Shown here piece after piece: positions 51,260 through 60,277 of a stretch of DNA of 64,000 bases. Position numbers and translations under genes: made by a program. Source of the DNA: Neisseria mucosa (GTDB lineage Bacteria; Pseudomonadota; Gammaproteobacteria; Burkholderiales; Neisseriaceae); contig CP028150.1 in NCBI GenBank assembly GCA_003028315.1, forward strand, positions 310,001 to 374,000, in the 5' to 3' direction. The number at the start of each line of letters is the position of its first letter. Within the stretch, counting starts at the first letter, position 1. The notes under the pieces are model-generated. The model searched no databases. It worked only from the letters and a program-made list of their open reading frames with translations, and was not told the DNA's origin.

Positions 51260-52240
51260 ATGACCCATACCGTCCATCTTCAATTTGAAGACATCGACAA
51301 CACCGTCCTCCAACGCCTCTGCGGCGCGCTCGACGGCAACCTCGAAGCCTTGGGCAAAGCCCTCGATATCCAAATCAGCCGCCGCTTCGAACACTTCACC
51401 TTCATGGGCGAACTCGCCCACGCCGGCCGCCGCGCCTTGCTCGCGCTGGCCGAAGCCGCCGAACAAGGCGATTTGGACGACAACGCCATCCGCCTCGCTG
51501 CCGTCGAAGCCAAAACCGCCGACGAGAAACACGAAGAAAAACACCACGACCAACAATATTATTTCCGCACCAAACGCGGCAGCATAGGCGGGCGTACACC
51601 GCGCCAAAACGGCTACATCCGCGCCTTGTTAAACCACGACGTCGTCTTCGGGTTGGGCCCCGCGGGTACGGGTAAAACCTATCTCGCCGTCGCCGCCGCC
51701 GTCGATGCTATGGAAAAACACCAAATCGAGCGCATCGTCCTCGTCCGCCCCGCCGTCGAAGCAGGCGAAAAACTCGGCTTCCTGCCCGGCGATTTGGCGC
51801 AAAAAGTCGACCCCTACCTGCGCCCGCTTTACGACGCGCTCTACGACCTGATGGGCTTCGACCGCGTGACCAAACTGATGGAAAAAGGCCTGATTGAAAT
51901 CGCCCCGCTCGCCTACATGCGCGGCCGCACGCTCAACGGAGCGTATGTGATTCTGGACGAAGCGCAAAACACCACGCCCGAACAGATGAAAATGTTCCTG
52001 ACCCGCATCGGCTTCGGCGCAAAAGCCGTCATCACCGGCGACATCAGCCAAATCGACCTTCCGCGCAACATCAAATCCGGCTTGAAAGACGCCCGCGAAA
52101 AACTGCGCGACGTGGAAGGGCTGTATTTCCACACCTTCACCAGCGAAGACGTCGTCCGTCACCCGTTGGTACAGAAAATTGTGGAAGCGTATGAAGCGGC
52201 AGAAGAGCAAGCCGAAAGAAGCAGCGCCGCCGAACGGTAA
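51260..52240 (+). CDS. ybeZ: PhoH-family protein (YbeZ type)
   Basis: A 326-residue cytoplasmic ATPase. The N-terminal RNA-binding-like segment precedes TPRQNGYIRALLNHDVVFGLGPAGTGKT with Walker A, VLVRPAVEAGEKLGFLPGD, Walker B AYVILDEAQNTTPEQM and ITGDISQIDLP. YbeZ proteins act with the YbeY endonuclease in ribosomal RNA maturation; ybeY is not next in this window. Confidence 0.92.
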   Translation: MTHTVHLQFEDIDNTVLQRLCGALDGNLEALGKALDIQISRRFEHFTFMGELAHAGRRALLALAEAAEQGDLDDNAIRLAAVEAKTADEKHEEKHHDQQYYFRTKRGSIGGRTPRQNGYIRALLNHDVVFGLGPAGTGKTYLAVAAAVDAMEKHQIERIVLVRPAVEAGEKLGFLPGDLAQKVDPYLRPLYDALYDLMGFDRVTKLMEKGLIEIAPLAYMRGRTLNGAYVILDEAQNTTPEQMKMFLTRIGFGAKAVITGDISQIDLPRNIKSGLKDAREKLRDVEGLYFHTFTSEDVVRHPLVQKIVEAYEAAEEQAERSSAAER

Positions 52241-52252
52241 ACGATGAGGTTA

Positions 52253-52300
52253 AAAAAGGTCGTCTGAAAACCTGAAATACGGGTTTTCAGACGACCTTTT
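52253..52300. terminator. Inverted uptake-sequence terminator between phoH and spoT
   Basis: AAAAAGGTCGTCTGAAAACC and GGTTTTCAGACGACCTTTTT form a 20-bp stem, serving both convergent genes. Confidence 0.9.
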
Positions 52301-52341
52301 TATGTTTTAGAGCAGATTCAATTTAAATCGATACCGTCCCG

Positions 52342-54498
52342 TTAGCTTCGGACCACTTTGCGCACTTGGGGAATGGCGTGCAGGTTGTGAATAATTTGGT
52401 TGATTTGCGCCAAGTCCTTCACTTTGATGATGAACTTGAATTCGACAAAGCCTTCCGTACCTGCCAGCGCTTTGTTGGGGGTTTCGACGGACTCGATATC
52501 TGCGCCGGAGTTAGAGATGGCTTGCGCCATAAGGGCGAGCAGGCCGTGGGCATCTTCGGACTGGATGCTGAGTCCGGTGCGGTAGGTATGGCTGCCTATT
52601 CCTTCCCAGTTCGCATCAAGCTGCTGTTCAGGGTCGGATTTGAGCAGGGTCGGACAGGTATCGCGGTGAATAATCATGCCTTTGTCTTTGACCAAAAGGG
52701 CGCGGACGGAATCGCCCGGGACGGGGTGGCAACATTCGGCAAAATGGATGCGGCCGGTTTCTTGGTCGTTGACTTTGATGGGGCTGAGTTTGACTTCGCT
52801 GCCGAAGTGCTGCCCTGCCAGTTCGGCGATGTGCATGGCGACGTACACGGGCAGGGTATGCCCCATGCCGACGTTGTAGAGGACTTCTTCAAACGAGGTT
52901 TGTTTGTCGTTGAGGTCGGCGAGGTATTTTTCTTTGAGGTCGTCTGAAAGCAATACGTCTTTGGGCAACAGGCTGGACAGGGCTTTTTGCAGGAGGTTTT
53001 CGCCGAGGACGATGGCGTCGTGACGGTTGAGGTTTTTGACGTATTGGCGGATGGCGCTGCGCGCACGGCTGGAAACGGTGAAATTCAGCCATGCCGGATT
53101 GGGCTTGGCGTGTTCGGATGTGATGATTTCAACGGAATCGCCGGTTTTGAGTTTGGTGCGCAGGGGCATCATGGTGTTGTTGATGCGGGCGGCAACGGTT
53201 TTGTGGCCGATGTCGGTGTGAACGGCGTAGGCGAAGTCTATGGGCGTCGATCCTTTAGGCAGGGTGAGGATTTTGCCTTTAGGTGTCAGGATGTAGACTT
53301 CGTTGGGGAACAGGTCGACTTTGACGTGTTCGAGGAATTCGATGGCGTTCGCGCTGCTGGCTTGCAAATCGAGGATGTTTTTAAGCCATTGGTTGGTATG
53401 GAGGACGGCTTGATCGACGGTATTTTCGCCGGATTTGTATATCCAGTGGCCGGCGATGCCGCCTTCGGCTACGGCATCCATTTCGCGCGTGCGGATTTGG
53501 ACTTCAATCGGCAAGCCGTATGGGCCGACCAGGGTCGTGTGCAGGCTTTGGTAGCCGTTGCTTTTCGGGATGGCGATATAGTCTTTGAAGCGGCCGGGTT
53601 TGGGCTGATAGAGATTGTGCAGCGCGCCCAGTGCGGCGTAACACGCGGGAATGCTGTTGACGATGACGCGGAATCCGTAAATGTCCATGACTTCGGCAAA
53701 TCGCAATTTTTTCGCCAACATTTTTTGATGGATGCTGTACAGGTTTTTTTCCCTGCCTTTGATTTTGGCTTCGATGTTCGCGCCGACCAAACGCTGACTG
53801 AAGGCGCGCAAAACTTTGCCGACGACATCGCGGCGGTTTTTGCGGCTGTTGTCCATCGCTTTTTTAAGGGTTTCGTAGCGGTTCGGGTGAAGGTTTTGAA
53901 ACGATAAATCTTGAAGCTCTTGGTAGGCGTTGTTCAAGCCGATGCGGTTGGCGATTTGGGCGTAGATTTCGAGGGTTTCTTTAGCGATACGGCGGCGTTT
54001 GTCGGGACGCATGGAGCCGAGCGTGCGCATATTGTGCAGGCGGTCGGCGAGTTTGACGACGATCACGCGCACGTCTTTGGTCATGGCGAGGATGAGCTTG
54101 CGGAAACTTTCCGCCTGATGCTCGGCATGATCTTCAAATTTGAGTTTTTCGAGTTTGGAAAGTCCGTCCACCATCTCGGAGATGGTTTCGCCGAACTCTG
54201 CCGCCATTTCGATTTTGGATACGCCCGTGTCTTCGAGTACGTCGTGCATTACGCCCGCGCACAAACCTTGTATGTCCATGTGCCACAACGCAAGTTGCGT
54301 GGCGACGGCAAGGGGGTGGGTAATGTAGGGTTCGCCGCTTTTACGGGTTTGTCCGTCATGGGCGTGAAAGGCGTAGGCGACGGCTTTTTCAAGCTCGGCC
54401 TGTTCGGATGGGCTGAGATAGGAGGCGGTACGGAACAAAAGTTCGCGTGCTTCGGCAGTCAGCGCGTCGTAGGGGGCAGTGGGCTGGGGGGCGGGCAT
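52342..54498 (-). CDS. spoT: Bifunctional (p)ppGpp synthetase/hydrolase
   Basis: A 718-residue stringent-response enzyme. The N-terminal HD hydrolase domain is intact (FHAHDGQTRKSGEPYITHP, HDVLEDT, KLADRLHNMRTL). The synthetase domain has DIYGFRVIV and RFKDYIAIPKSNGYQSLHT, with the RFKD sequence of the bifunctional (RXKD) class. TGS (LPKGSTPIDFAYAVHTDIG) and ACT domains follow. The ATG at 54498 is preceded by GAAGG within a canonical GCCGTCTGAA uptake sequence. It is the last gene of gmk-rpoZ-spoT, as in E. coli. Confidence 0.96.
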   Translation of the reverse strand: MPAPQPTAPYDALTAEARELLFRTASYLSPSEQAELEKAVAYAFHAHDGQTRKSGEPYITHPLAVATQLALWHMDIQGLCAGVMHDVLEDTGVSKIEMAAEFGETISEMVDGLSKLEKLKFEDHAEHQAESFRKLILAMTKDVRVIVVKLADRLHNMRTLGSMRPDKRRRIAKETLEIYAQIANRIGLNNAYQELQDLSFQNLHPNRYETLKKAMDNSRKNRRDVVGKVLRAFSQRLVGANIEAKIKGREKNLYSIHQKMLAKKLRFAEVMDIYGFRVIVNSIPACYAALGALHNLYQPKPGRFKDYIAIPKSNGYQSLHTTLVGPYGLPIEVQIRTREMDAVAEGGIAGHWIYKSGENTVDQAVLHTNQWLKNILDLQASSANAIEFLEHVKVDLFPNEVYILTPKGKILTLPKGSTPIDFAYAVHTDIGHKTVAARINNTMMPLRTKLKTGDSVEIITSEHAKPNPAWLNFTVSSRARSAIRQYVKNLNRHDAIVLGENLLQKALSSLLPKDVLLSDDLKEKYLADLNDKQTSFEEVLYNVGMGHTLPVYVAMHIAELAGQHFGSEVKLSPIKVNDQETGRIHFAECCHPVPGDSVRALLVKDKGMIIHRDTCPTLLKSDPEQQLDANWEGIGSHTYRTGLSIQSEDAHGLLALMAQAISNSGADIESVETPNKALAGTEGFVEFKFIIKVKDLAQINQIIHNLHAIPQVRKVVRS

Positions 54499-54606
54499 TT
54501 CAGACGGCCTTCGGTGTGTGTTTTGTTTTGAGCCGTCAGACTGTATCGGTCGGATGTCGCGCCGATACAATCCGCGCGGCGGTTGGGCAGGTTTTGCCTG
54601 CCGGTA

Positions 54607-54813
54607 TTATTTGTTGCGTGTCAGCAGTTCGGTACCGATTTGACCGGCGGCGATTTCGCGCAGGGCGGTAACGGTCGGCTTGTTGTTGCGGATGTCGTCA
54701 ACCATAGGGGCGTTGCCGTTTTCAAGCTGGCGTGCGCGACGGGCGGCGACGAGGGTCAGGTCGAAATGATTGGGGATTTTGCCTGTGCAGTCTTCAGTGG
54801 TGATACGGGCCAT
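54607..54813 (-). CDS. rpoZ: RNA polymerase omega subunit
   Basis: A 68-residue protein (MARITTEDCTGKIPNHFDLT, then LVAARRARQLENG and KPTVTALREIAAGQI). It assists folding of the beta-prime subunit and mediates ppGpp response, in keeping with its neighbour spoT. Lies 60 bp downstream of gmk. Confidence 0.96.
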   Translation of the reverse strand: MARITTEDCTGKIPNHFDLTLVAARRARQLENGNAPMVDDIRNNKPTVTALREIAAGQIGTELLTRNK

Positions 54814-54872
54814 ATGTTTGCTTTCTTTCTATTAATTTGTGATGGAATGTAAATGCGTATTTTCGCTGTTTT

Positions 54873-55490
54873 TCAGGAATTTTCCAACAGGTTTGAGATA
54901 AATCCTTGCTGGGAAGATTTTTTCAGACGACCTGCTTTGATGATGTGGAGCAAATCGGCTTCTGCCCTATCCAAATCATCGTTGACGACAATATAGTCAA
55001 ACAGGACGGATTGTTCGATTTCGTGACGCGCTTTGGAGAGGCGGGTTTGGATGACTTCCTCGCTGTCGGTGCCGCGCCCGATAAGGCGTTCGGCAAGGAC
55101 TTCGAACGAAGGCGGCAGGATGAAGATGCTGCTGGCTTCGGGCAGGGATTTGCGCACCTGCGCCGCACCTTGCACGTCGATTTCCAAAATCACATCGTAG
55201 CCCTCTTCGCTAAGGGAATTGACCCCCGCGATGCTGGTTCCGTAATAATTGCCGAAAACGTTTGCGTGTTCGAGGAAGGCTTTTTGTTCAATCAAGGATT
55301 CAAATTCTTCTTTGGGAACAAAATGATAATGCACGCCATGCTGCTCGCCTTCGCGCGGCTGGCGGGTGGTGTGCGATACGGAGACGCGCAAATCGGCGTT
55401 GTTTTTCAAAAGACGGGAAACCAGCGTGGTCTTGCCCGTGCCGGAAGCGGCGGAAATGATGAAAATATTGCCTTTTTTATGGGGTTTCAT
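54873..55490 (-). CDS. gmk: Guanylate kinase
   Basis: A 205-residue enzyme phosphorylating GMP to GDP. The P-loop is SAASGTGKTTL; SVSHTTRQPREGEQHGVHYHF (GMP binding) and EIDVQGAAQVRK are typical. The start at 55490 is used; the in-frame extension to 55529 is not conserved-looking. Near the end an uptake sequence encodes AGRLKKSS, so the C-terminal tail is shaped by the repeat. Confidence 0.96.
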   Translation of the reverse strand: MKPHKKGNIFIISAASGTGKTTLVSRLLKNNADLRVSVSHTTRQPREGEQHGVHYHFVPKEEFESLIEQKAFLEHANVFGNYYGTSIAGVNSLSEEGYDVILEIDVQGAAQVRKSLPEASSIFILPPSFEVLAERLIGRGTDSEEVIQTRLSKARHEIEQSVLFDYIVVNDDLDRAEADLLHIIKAGRLKKSSQQGFISNLLENS

Positions 55491-55615
55491 GATTTTGGTA
55501 CCGATGGGATTATCTGTTGATTGTAGCATACGGGGCGTGTAATTTCATGTTCAGACGACCTTTCAGCCCCGATGGATTTGGCAACCGACGGTCTGACGGC
55601 TACAATATCGCGTTA

Positions 55616-56457
55616 GAACGTGTTCATTGTCTCAGCCTCTGCTGTAAACTATCGGCATGAACAGAAAAACCTACCCAAGCGATATCAGTCGCGAGCAATT
55701 TGCGCCTCTCCTTCCCCTGCTGGAAAGTGCCCGTAAACGCACAGCGCCACGCCAGGTGGACTTGTACGATGTCTTTTGTGCCATTCTCTACCTGCAACGC
55801 ACTGGCTGCTCCTGGCGCGCTTTGCCGGGCGACTTCCCCAAATGGCGCACCGTGCATTCCTACTTCCAGAGATGGACCGAACCACGCGAGAGTGGCATCA
55901 GCATTCTTGAGGAAGCATTAAAAAAATCAGGTAGTTGCGCAGCGCCGCAAGCAGGGGCGCCATGAAGCAACTACTTTCCTGATTATTGATGCGCAGAGTG
56001 TGAAGAACACGGATACCGCCATGGAAAAAGGCTACGATGCGGGCAAGAAGGTTAGCGGTATCAAGCGACATATAGCGGTTGACACGCAAGGTTTGCCGCA
56101 TGCCCTTGCGGTAACGACGGCGGATGTTACGGATAGAAAAGGCTGCCTGGTGGCATTGGAACGTGGGCGGGATAACCTTGGTGCGATACAAAAAATCCTT
56201 GCTGACGGTGGTTACACGGGTAAGGCATTTGCTTCGTCGGTACAGGAGTTGATTGGTGCGGAGGTAGAGATTGCCAAACGAAACGAATTGCACCGTTTTG
56301 CAGTATTGCCGAAGCGATGGGTAGTAGAGCGCAGCTTTTCCTGGTTGGAAAAGAACAGGCGGCTTTGGAAAAACTGCGAGCGTAAGTTGAGTACCAGTCT
56401 GCAAATGGTAGCTTTGGCTTTCTTGGGAGTCCTGCTACGAAGACTATGAACACGCTC
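55616..56457 (+). mobile_element. IS5-family insertion sequence upstream of apt
   Basis: An 842-bp element whose ends are inverted repeats, GAACGTGTTCATTGTCT (left) and GAGCGTGTTCATAGTCT (right, complement), flanked by TTA on both sides (55613-55615, 56458-56460). The right end lies only 31 bp before the apt start codon, so it has replaced the apt promoter region. Confidence 0.85.
55657..56449 (+). pseudogene. IS5-family (IS427-like) transposase in two frames
   Basis: The first part, MNRKTYPSDISREQFAPLLP to ISILEEALKK, is the N-terminal DUF4096-type domain. The second part, one frame on, holds the DDE core: LIIDAQSVKNTD, LADGGYTGKAF and VVERSFSWLEKNRRLWKNCE. The join is a run of seven A (55920-55926); six A would give one continuous frame. 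It may be a +1 slippage product or a true frameshift mutation. Confidence 0.85.
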
Positions 56458-56487
56458 TTAAAAACTTTTCATTTGGGAACACGCAAA

Positions 56488-57048
56488 ATGTTGGTTCATC
56501 CTGAGGCGATGGGCGTCGCCGCATTGGCGGACAAAATCCGCAAAATCGAAAACTGGCCGCAAAAAGGCATTTTATTTCACGACATTACGCCGGTGCTTCA
56601 AAGCGCGGAATATTTCCGCCTTTTGGTGGACTTGCTGGTTTACCGCTATATGGGTCAGAAAATCGATGTCGTGGCAGGCTTGGATGCACGCGGCTTCATC
56701 ATCGGCGCGGCGTTGGCGTATCAATTGAACGTCGGCTTCGTCCCCATCCGCAAAAAGGGCAAGCTGCCTTTTGATACGATTTCGCAAAGCTACGCGCTGG
56801 AATACGGCGAAGCGACGGTCGAAATCCACAAAGACGCGGTCAAACCCGGCGCACGCGTGCTGCTGGTCGATGACCTGGTCGCAACCGGCGGCACCATGCT
56901 CGCAGGCGTGGAATTAATCCGCAAACTCGGCGGCGAAGTCGTTGAAGCGGCGGCGATTTTGGAATTTACGGATTTGATTGGCGGCAGCAAAATCCGCGAA
57001 AACGGCGTTCCCCTGTTTACCCTGCTGCAAAACGAAGGCTGCATGTAA
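56488..57048 (+). CDS. apt: Adenine phosphoribosyltransferase
   Basis: A 186-residue purine-salvage enzyme making AMP from adenine and PRPP. IRKIENWPQKGILFHDITPVL, GLDARGFIIG and the PRPP loop VLLVDDLVATGGTML are diagnostic. I choose the ATG at 56488 (MLVHPEAMG); GGGA is 10 bases upstream. The in-frame extension to 56446 enters the IS end and cannot be native. With the IS so close, expression may depend on a promoter inside it, for example TTGGGA-N16-TATGAA at 56423-56450 (weak). Confidence 0.95.
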   Translation: MLVHPEAMGVAALADKIRKIENWPQKGILFHDITPVLQSAEYFRLLVDLLVYRYMGQKIDVVAGLDARGFIIGAALAYQLNVGFVPIRKKGKLPFDTISQSYALEYGEATVEIHKDAVKPGARVLLVDDLVATGGTMLAGVELIRKLGGEVVEAAAILEFTDLIGGSKIRENGVPLFTLLQNEGCM

Positions 57049-57064
57049 ACTTTGCCCATGCCTC

Positions 57065-57107
57065 AAAGGTCGTCTGAAACAGCCATCCTGCTTTTCAGAC
57101 GACCTTT
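57065..57107 (+). terminator. Inverted uptake-sequence terminator after apt
   Basis: AAAGGTCGTCTGAAA and TTTCAGACGACCTTT with a T run. Confidence 0.85.
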
Positions 57108-57218
57108 TTGTTGCCCCTTATTACGCGGTTAATGTAAATATCGGTTTCAGATTCGGATAATGCCGCCAAATCGTTTAGAATGCGGTTCTAATTGATTCTA
57201 ATAAAGATACGGTACGTA

Positions 57219-59066
57219 ATGAACGCACAACGCATATTTTCCCTCTCACTCAGCCTGATTGCCGCCGCGATTTTGTCGGCGTGTGCCTCCGAAAACGACA
57301 CGACTTCATCCAAAGAGCCTGGCTCTTCCCTGACCGAACCCGCTTCCATCCCCGCCCGCCGCGCCGAAGGCGAATCCAAAGTATTGTCCGATTACGGTCA
57401 ATATCAAGGCGCGCTGGACGCTGCCAAACGCGGCGACGATATGTGGGTGCAACAATTCTTGGCGCAAGCGGGCGACAGCGCGATGGCTGAAAACGTCCGC
57501 AACGAATGGCTCAAAAGCCTCGGCGCGCGCGGACAATGGGATGTGTTCCGCCAAGAAAACAAAAAGCTGAATGCGGCGGGCCGGGTGCAGGAAGTGCAAT
57601 GTTATGCCGAGCTGAGCAGCGGCAGCTACAACATGGCGGCAGAACTTGTGCGCGTTACGAACAAGCTGCCTGCGGGTTGTACCCGTTTGATCGAAAGCGC
57701 GGCATCGGCAGGTCGTCTGAACAGCAACGACGCATGGCGTCGCGTACGCGGATTGTTGAGCAACAGCCAAACCAGCGACGCACGCAGCTTGGCAGCCGCC
57801 TTAGGCAGCCCGTTTGAAGGCGGCTCGCAAGGTGCGCGCGAATACAGCCTTTTGAACGTCATCGGCAAAGACGCGCGCAAATCCTCCTCCGCAGCCTCTA
57901 CCCTGTCCGGCATGGAATCCGGCTTAAGCCGAGAACAAAGCAGCTTCGCATGGGGCGTATTGGGACTCTACCAAGCGCAAAATCAAAACATGCAGACCGC
58001 GTTGAGCTACTACAACCGCGTTTCCGACCGCAAACAATTGACCGACGAGCAGTTTGAATGGTACGCCCGCGCCGCCCTGCGTCTGCAACGCTGGAACGAA
58101 TTGTCCGGCATCATCCAACAAATGCCCGACAACCTGCAAAAAGACCCGACTTGGCAATACTGGCTGGGCCGCAGCTACGCAGCACAAGGCAACCAAAGCC
58201 GTGCTAAAGAAATGTACGAAAAAGCCGCCGCAAGCGGACGTAATTTCTACGCCGTCTTAGCAGGTGAAGAACTCGGCCGCCGCATCAATACCAAAAACAA
58301 CGTTTCCGACGCCGATAAAAAAGACGTCCGCCGCATGGCAGACGACGGCGCCATCAAACGCGCGCTGGTTCTGTTTAAAAACAGCCAAAGCAGCAACGAT
58401 GCCAAAATGCGCCGTCAAGCACAGGCAGAATGGCGTTTTGCCACCCGCGACTTCAACGAGGACAACCTCCTGACTGCCGCGCAAGTCGCCTTTGAAAACC
58501 AGTTCTACGATATGGCGATCAACAGCGCCGACCGGACCGAGCGCAAACTCAACTACAACCTGCGCTACCTCTCTCCGTTTAAAGAGACTGCCGTCCGCTA
58601 CGCCTCGCAAGCAGGCATTGATCCCGCTTGGGTTTACGGCCTGATCCGTCAAGAAAGCCGCTTTGTCATGGGCGCGCAATCCAGCGTCGGCGCGCAAGGC
58701 CTGATGCAGGTTATGCCCGCCACCGCCCGCGAAATCGCCGGCAAAATCGGCATGAGCAGCAGCGAACTCTACACCATGGACGGCAACATCCGCATGGGTA
58801 CATGGTACATGGCAGATGCCAAACGCCGCCTGCAAAACAACGAAGTGATGGCAACCGCAGGCTACAACGCCGGCCCCGGCCGCGCCCGCAACTGGCAGGC
58901 TTCTACGCCTCTGGAAGGCGCGATTTACGCCGAAACCATCCCCTTCACCGAAACGCGCGACTACGTCAAAAAAGTCATGACCAATGCGACCTTCTACGCA
59001 TCCCTGTTCAACGAACCGCAAACCTCGCTGAAACAGCGTATGGGAACCGTTCCGGGCCGTTATTGA
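57219..59066 (+). CDS. ltgA: Soluble-type lytic murein transglycosylase lipoprotein
   Basis: A 615-residue cell-wall enzyme cleaving peptidoglycan to 1,6-anhydro fragments. The signal peptide ends LIAAAILSAC, so it is an outer-membrane lipoprotein. A long alpha-superhelical region (TPR-like, residues about 60-440) precedes the C-terminal SLT domain with catalytic Glu in GLIRQESRF, then GAQGLMQVMPATA and AGYNAGPGRARNW. Size and lipobox match neisserial LtgA, which releases the cytotoxic monomer. The ATG at 57219 is preferred to 57192 for the signal peptide. Confidence 0.93.
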   Translation: MNAQRIFSLSLSLIAAAILSACASENDTTSSKEPGSSLTEPASIPARRAEGESKVLSDYGQYQGALDAAKRGDDMWVQQFLAQAGDSAMAENVRNEWLKSLGARGQWDVFRQENKKLNAAGRVQEVQCYAELSSGSYNMAAELVRVTNKLPAGCTRLIESAASAGRLNSNDAWRRVRGLLSNSQTSDARSLAAALGSPFEGGSQGAREYSLLNVIGKDARKSSSAASTLSGMESGLSREQSSFAWGVLGLYQAQNQNMQTALSYYNRVSDRKQLTDEQFEWYARAALRLQRWNELSGIIQQMPDNLQKDPTWQYWLGRSYAAQGNQSRAKEMYEKAAASGRNFYAVLAGEELGRRINTKNNVSDADKKDVRRMADDGAIKRALVLFKNSQSSNDAKMRRQAQAEWRFATRDFNEDNLLTAAQVAFENQFYDMAINSADRTERKLNYNLRYLSPFKETAVRYASQAGIDPAWVYGLIRQESRFVMGAQSSVGAQGLMQVMPATAREIAGKIGMSSSELYTMDGNIRMGTWYMADAKRRLQNNEVMATAGYNAGPGRARNWQASTPLEGAIYAETIPFTETRDYVKKVMTNATFYASLFNEPQTSLKQRMGTVPGRY

Positions 59067-59120
59067 TTGACGCGGCTGTATCCGATCGGATTGTTTGACA
59101 GATACGGAAGCCAAACTTGA

Positions 59121-59158
59121 AAAAGGTCGTCTGAAAATGTATTTTCAGACGACCTTTT
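59121..59158 (+). terminator. Inverted uptake-sequence terminator after ltgA
   Basis: AAAAGGTCGTCTGAAAAT and ATTTTCAGACGACCTTTT with a minimal loop. Confidence 0.9.
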
Positions 59159-59288
59159 ATATAAACCGGGTCTGACAAGGAGTTTATCGCAGGGATATTC
59201 GGTTAGGATGAGCTACTTGCTATCTGTTGTTCTTAGCCCCGATTGCGTGGGGTGATATGACTGCTTTTTGTTTCATGGGGAAATAAAG

Positions 59289-59316
59289 AAAACCCGTCGG
59301 ATAATCGACGGGCTTT
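59289..59316 (-). terminator. Terminator of tRNA-Ser
   Basis: On the minus strand GCCCGTCG and CGACGGGT form a stem followed by TTTTCTTTATTT. Confidence 0.85.
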
Positions 59317-59323
59317 CGTATGG

Positions 59324-59416
59324 TGGCGGAGTAAGAGGGATTCGAACCCTCGATGCAGGTTGACCCCACATGCTTCCTTAGCAGGGAAGTGCCTTCAGCC
59401 TCTCAGCCATTACTCC
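59324..59416 (-). tRNA. tRNA-Ser (GCT anticodon)
   Basis: A 93-nt class II tRNA on the minus strand. Acceptor GGAGTAA pairs with TTACTCC, then G and CCA; the genomic CCA is followed by a second CCA. The anticodon loop CTGCTAA gives GCT. A long variable arm and GGTTCGAATCC T loop are visible. Confidence 0.97.
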
Positions 59417-59429
59417 TAAGGAAGTGCGT

Positions 59430-59458
59430 AATATACTGGTTTGGCTCGGGCGTGTCAA
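59430..59458 (-). promoter_or_regulatory. Promoter of tRNA-Ser
   Basis: TTGACA (59453-59458), 17-bp spacer and TATATT (59430-59435) on the minus strand, 13 bp before the tRNA. Confidence 0.85.
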
Positions 59459-59575
59459 GCCGGGCTTCAGGGTATTTTTTAACCGTATGAAATCATTTGT
59501 ATAAAATATAAAGAAGTGTGAAATTGTAGCCCGTATGCGGTGGCTGGTACAATTCATGCTTGGTTTCAGGATGTG

Positions 59576-60142
59576 ATGAAAATGAATGATTTAATCGTAT
59601 TGAACAAGCCTTATGGCGTGATTTGCCAGTTTTCGGCGCATGAAAAGTATGGGTGTTTGAAAGATTATGTGGCTCTGCCGGACTTTTATCCGGCGGGACG
59701 TTTGGATACGGACAGCGAGGGTTTGCTGCTGCTGACGAACGACGGGCGTTTGCAGGCGCGGATTGCGGATCCTAAGTTTAAGCTGGAGAAAACTTATTGG
59801 GCGCAGGTGGAAGGTTCGCCCGACGAAGCGAAGCTGGATATGCTGCGGCGCGGGGTGGATTTGGGGGATTTTGTCACGCGTCCGGCAAAGGTCCGCGTGT
59901 TGGAAGCGGGCGAAGCGGATGTTTTATGGCCGCGCGTGCCGCCTATCCGCGTGCGCAAATCCGTGCCTGATTTTTGGGTGGAAATTCGGATTTCGGAAGG
60001 GAAAAACCGGCAGGTCAGACGGATGACGGCTAAGGCGGGCTTTCCGTGCCTGCGTTTGGTCAGGGTGGCGATAGGTCGTCTGAATCTATTCGATTTGGGC
60101 TTGGCGCTTGGGCAATGGACGTTTGCGCCGCATAAGCCTTGA
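59576..60142 (+). CDS. rluE: rRNA large-subunit pseudouridine synthase, RluE type
   Basis: A 188-residue enzyme of the RsuA/RluE group. The catalytic Asp is in PAGRLDTDSEGLLLLTNDG; LNKPYGVICQFS, EKTYWAQVEG, EIRISEGKNRQVRRM and CLRLVRVAIG are typical. No S4 domain precedes, as in RluE, which modifies U2457 of 23S rRNA. Start 59576 or 59582; an AGGA site serves both. An internal uptake sequence encodes IGRLNLF. Confidence 0.88.
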   Translation: MKMNDLIVLNKPYGVICQFSAHEKYGCLKDYVALPDFYPAGRLDTDSEGLLLLTNDGRLQARIADPKFKLEKTYWAQVEGSPDEAKLDMLRRGVDLGDFVTRPAKVRVLEAGEADVLWPRVPPIRVRKSVPDFWVEIRISEGKNRQVRRMTAKAGFPCLRLVRVAIGRLNLFDLGLALGQWTFAPHKP

Positions 60143-60277
60143 TTAAGATCATTAAAATTAATATTAACAATAAAATACTAATTCATGAAATTGTCTGATA
60201 AAATATTAAGTATTGTTATTTATATTCAATATTTATTTATTTTTGTGAAATTTAAAATCACTACCTGAGGTCATGAA

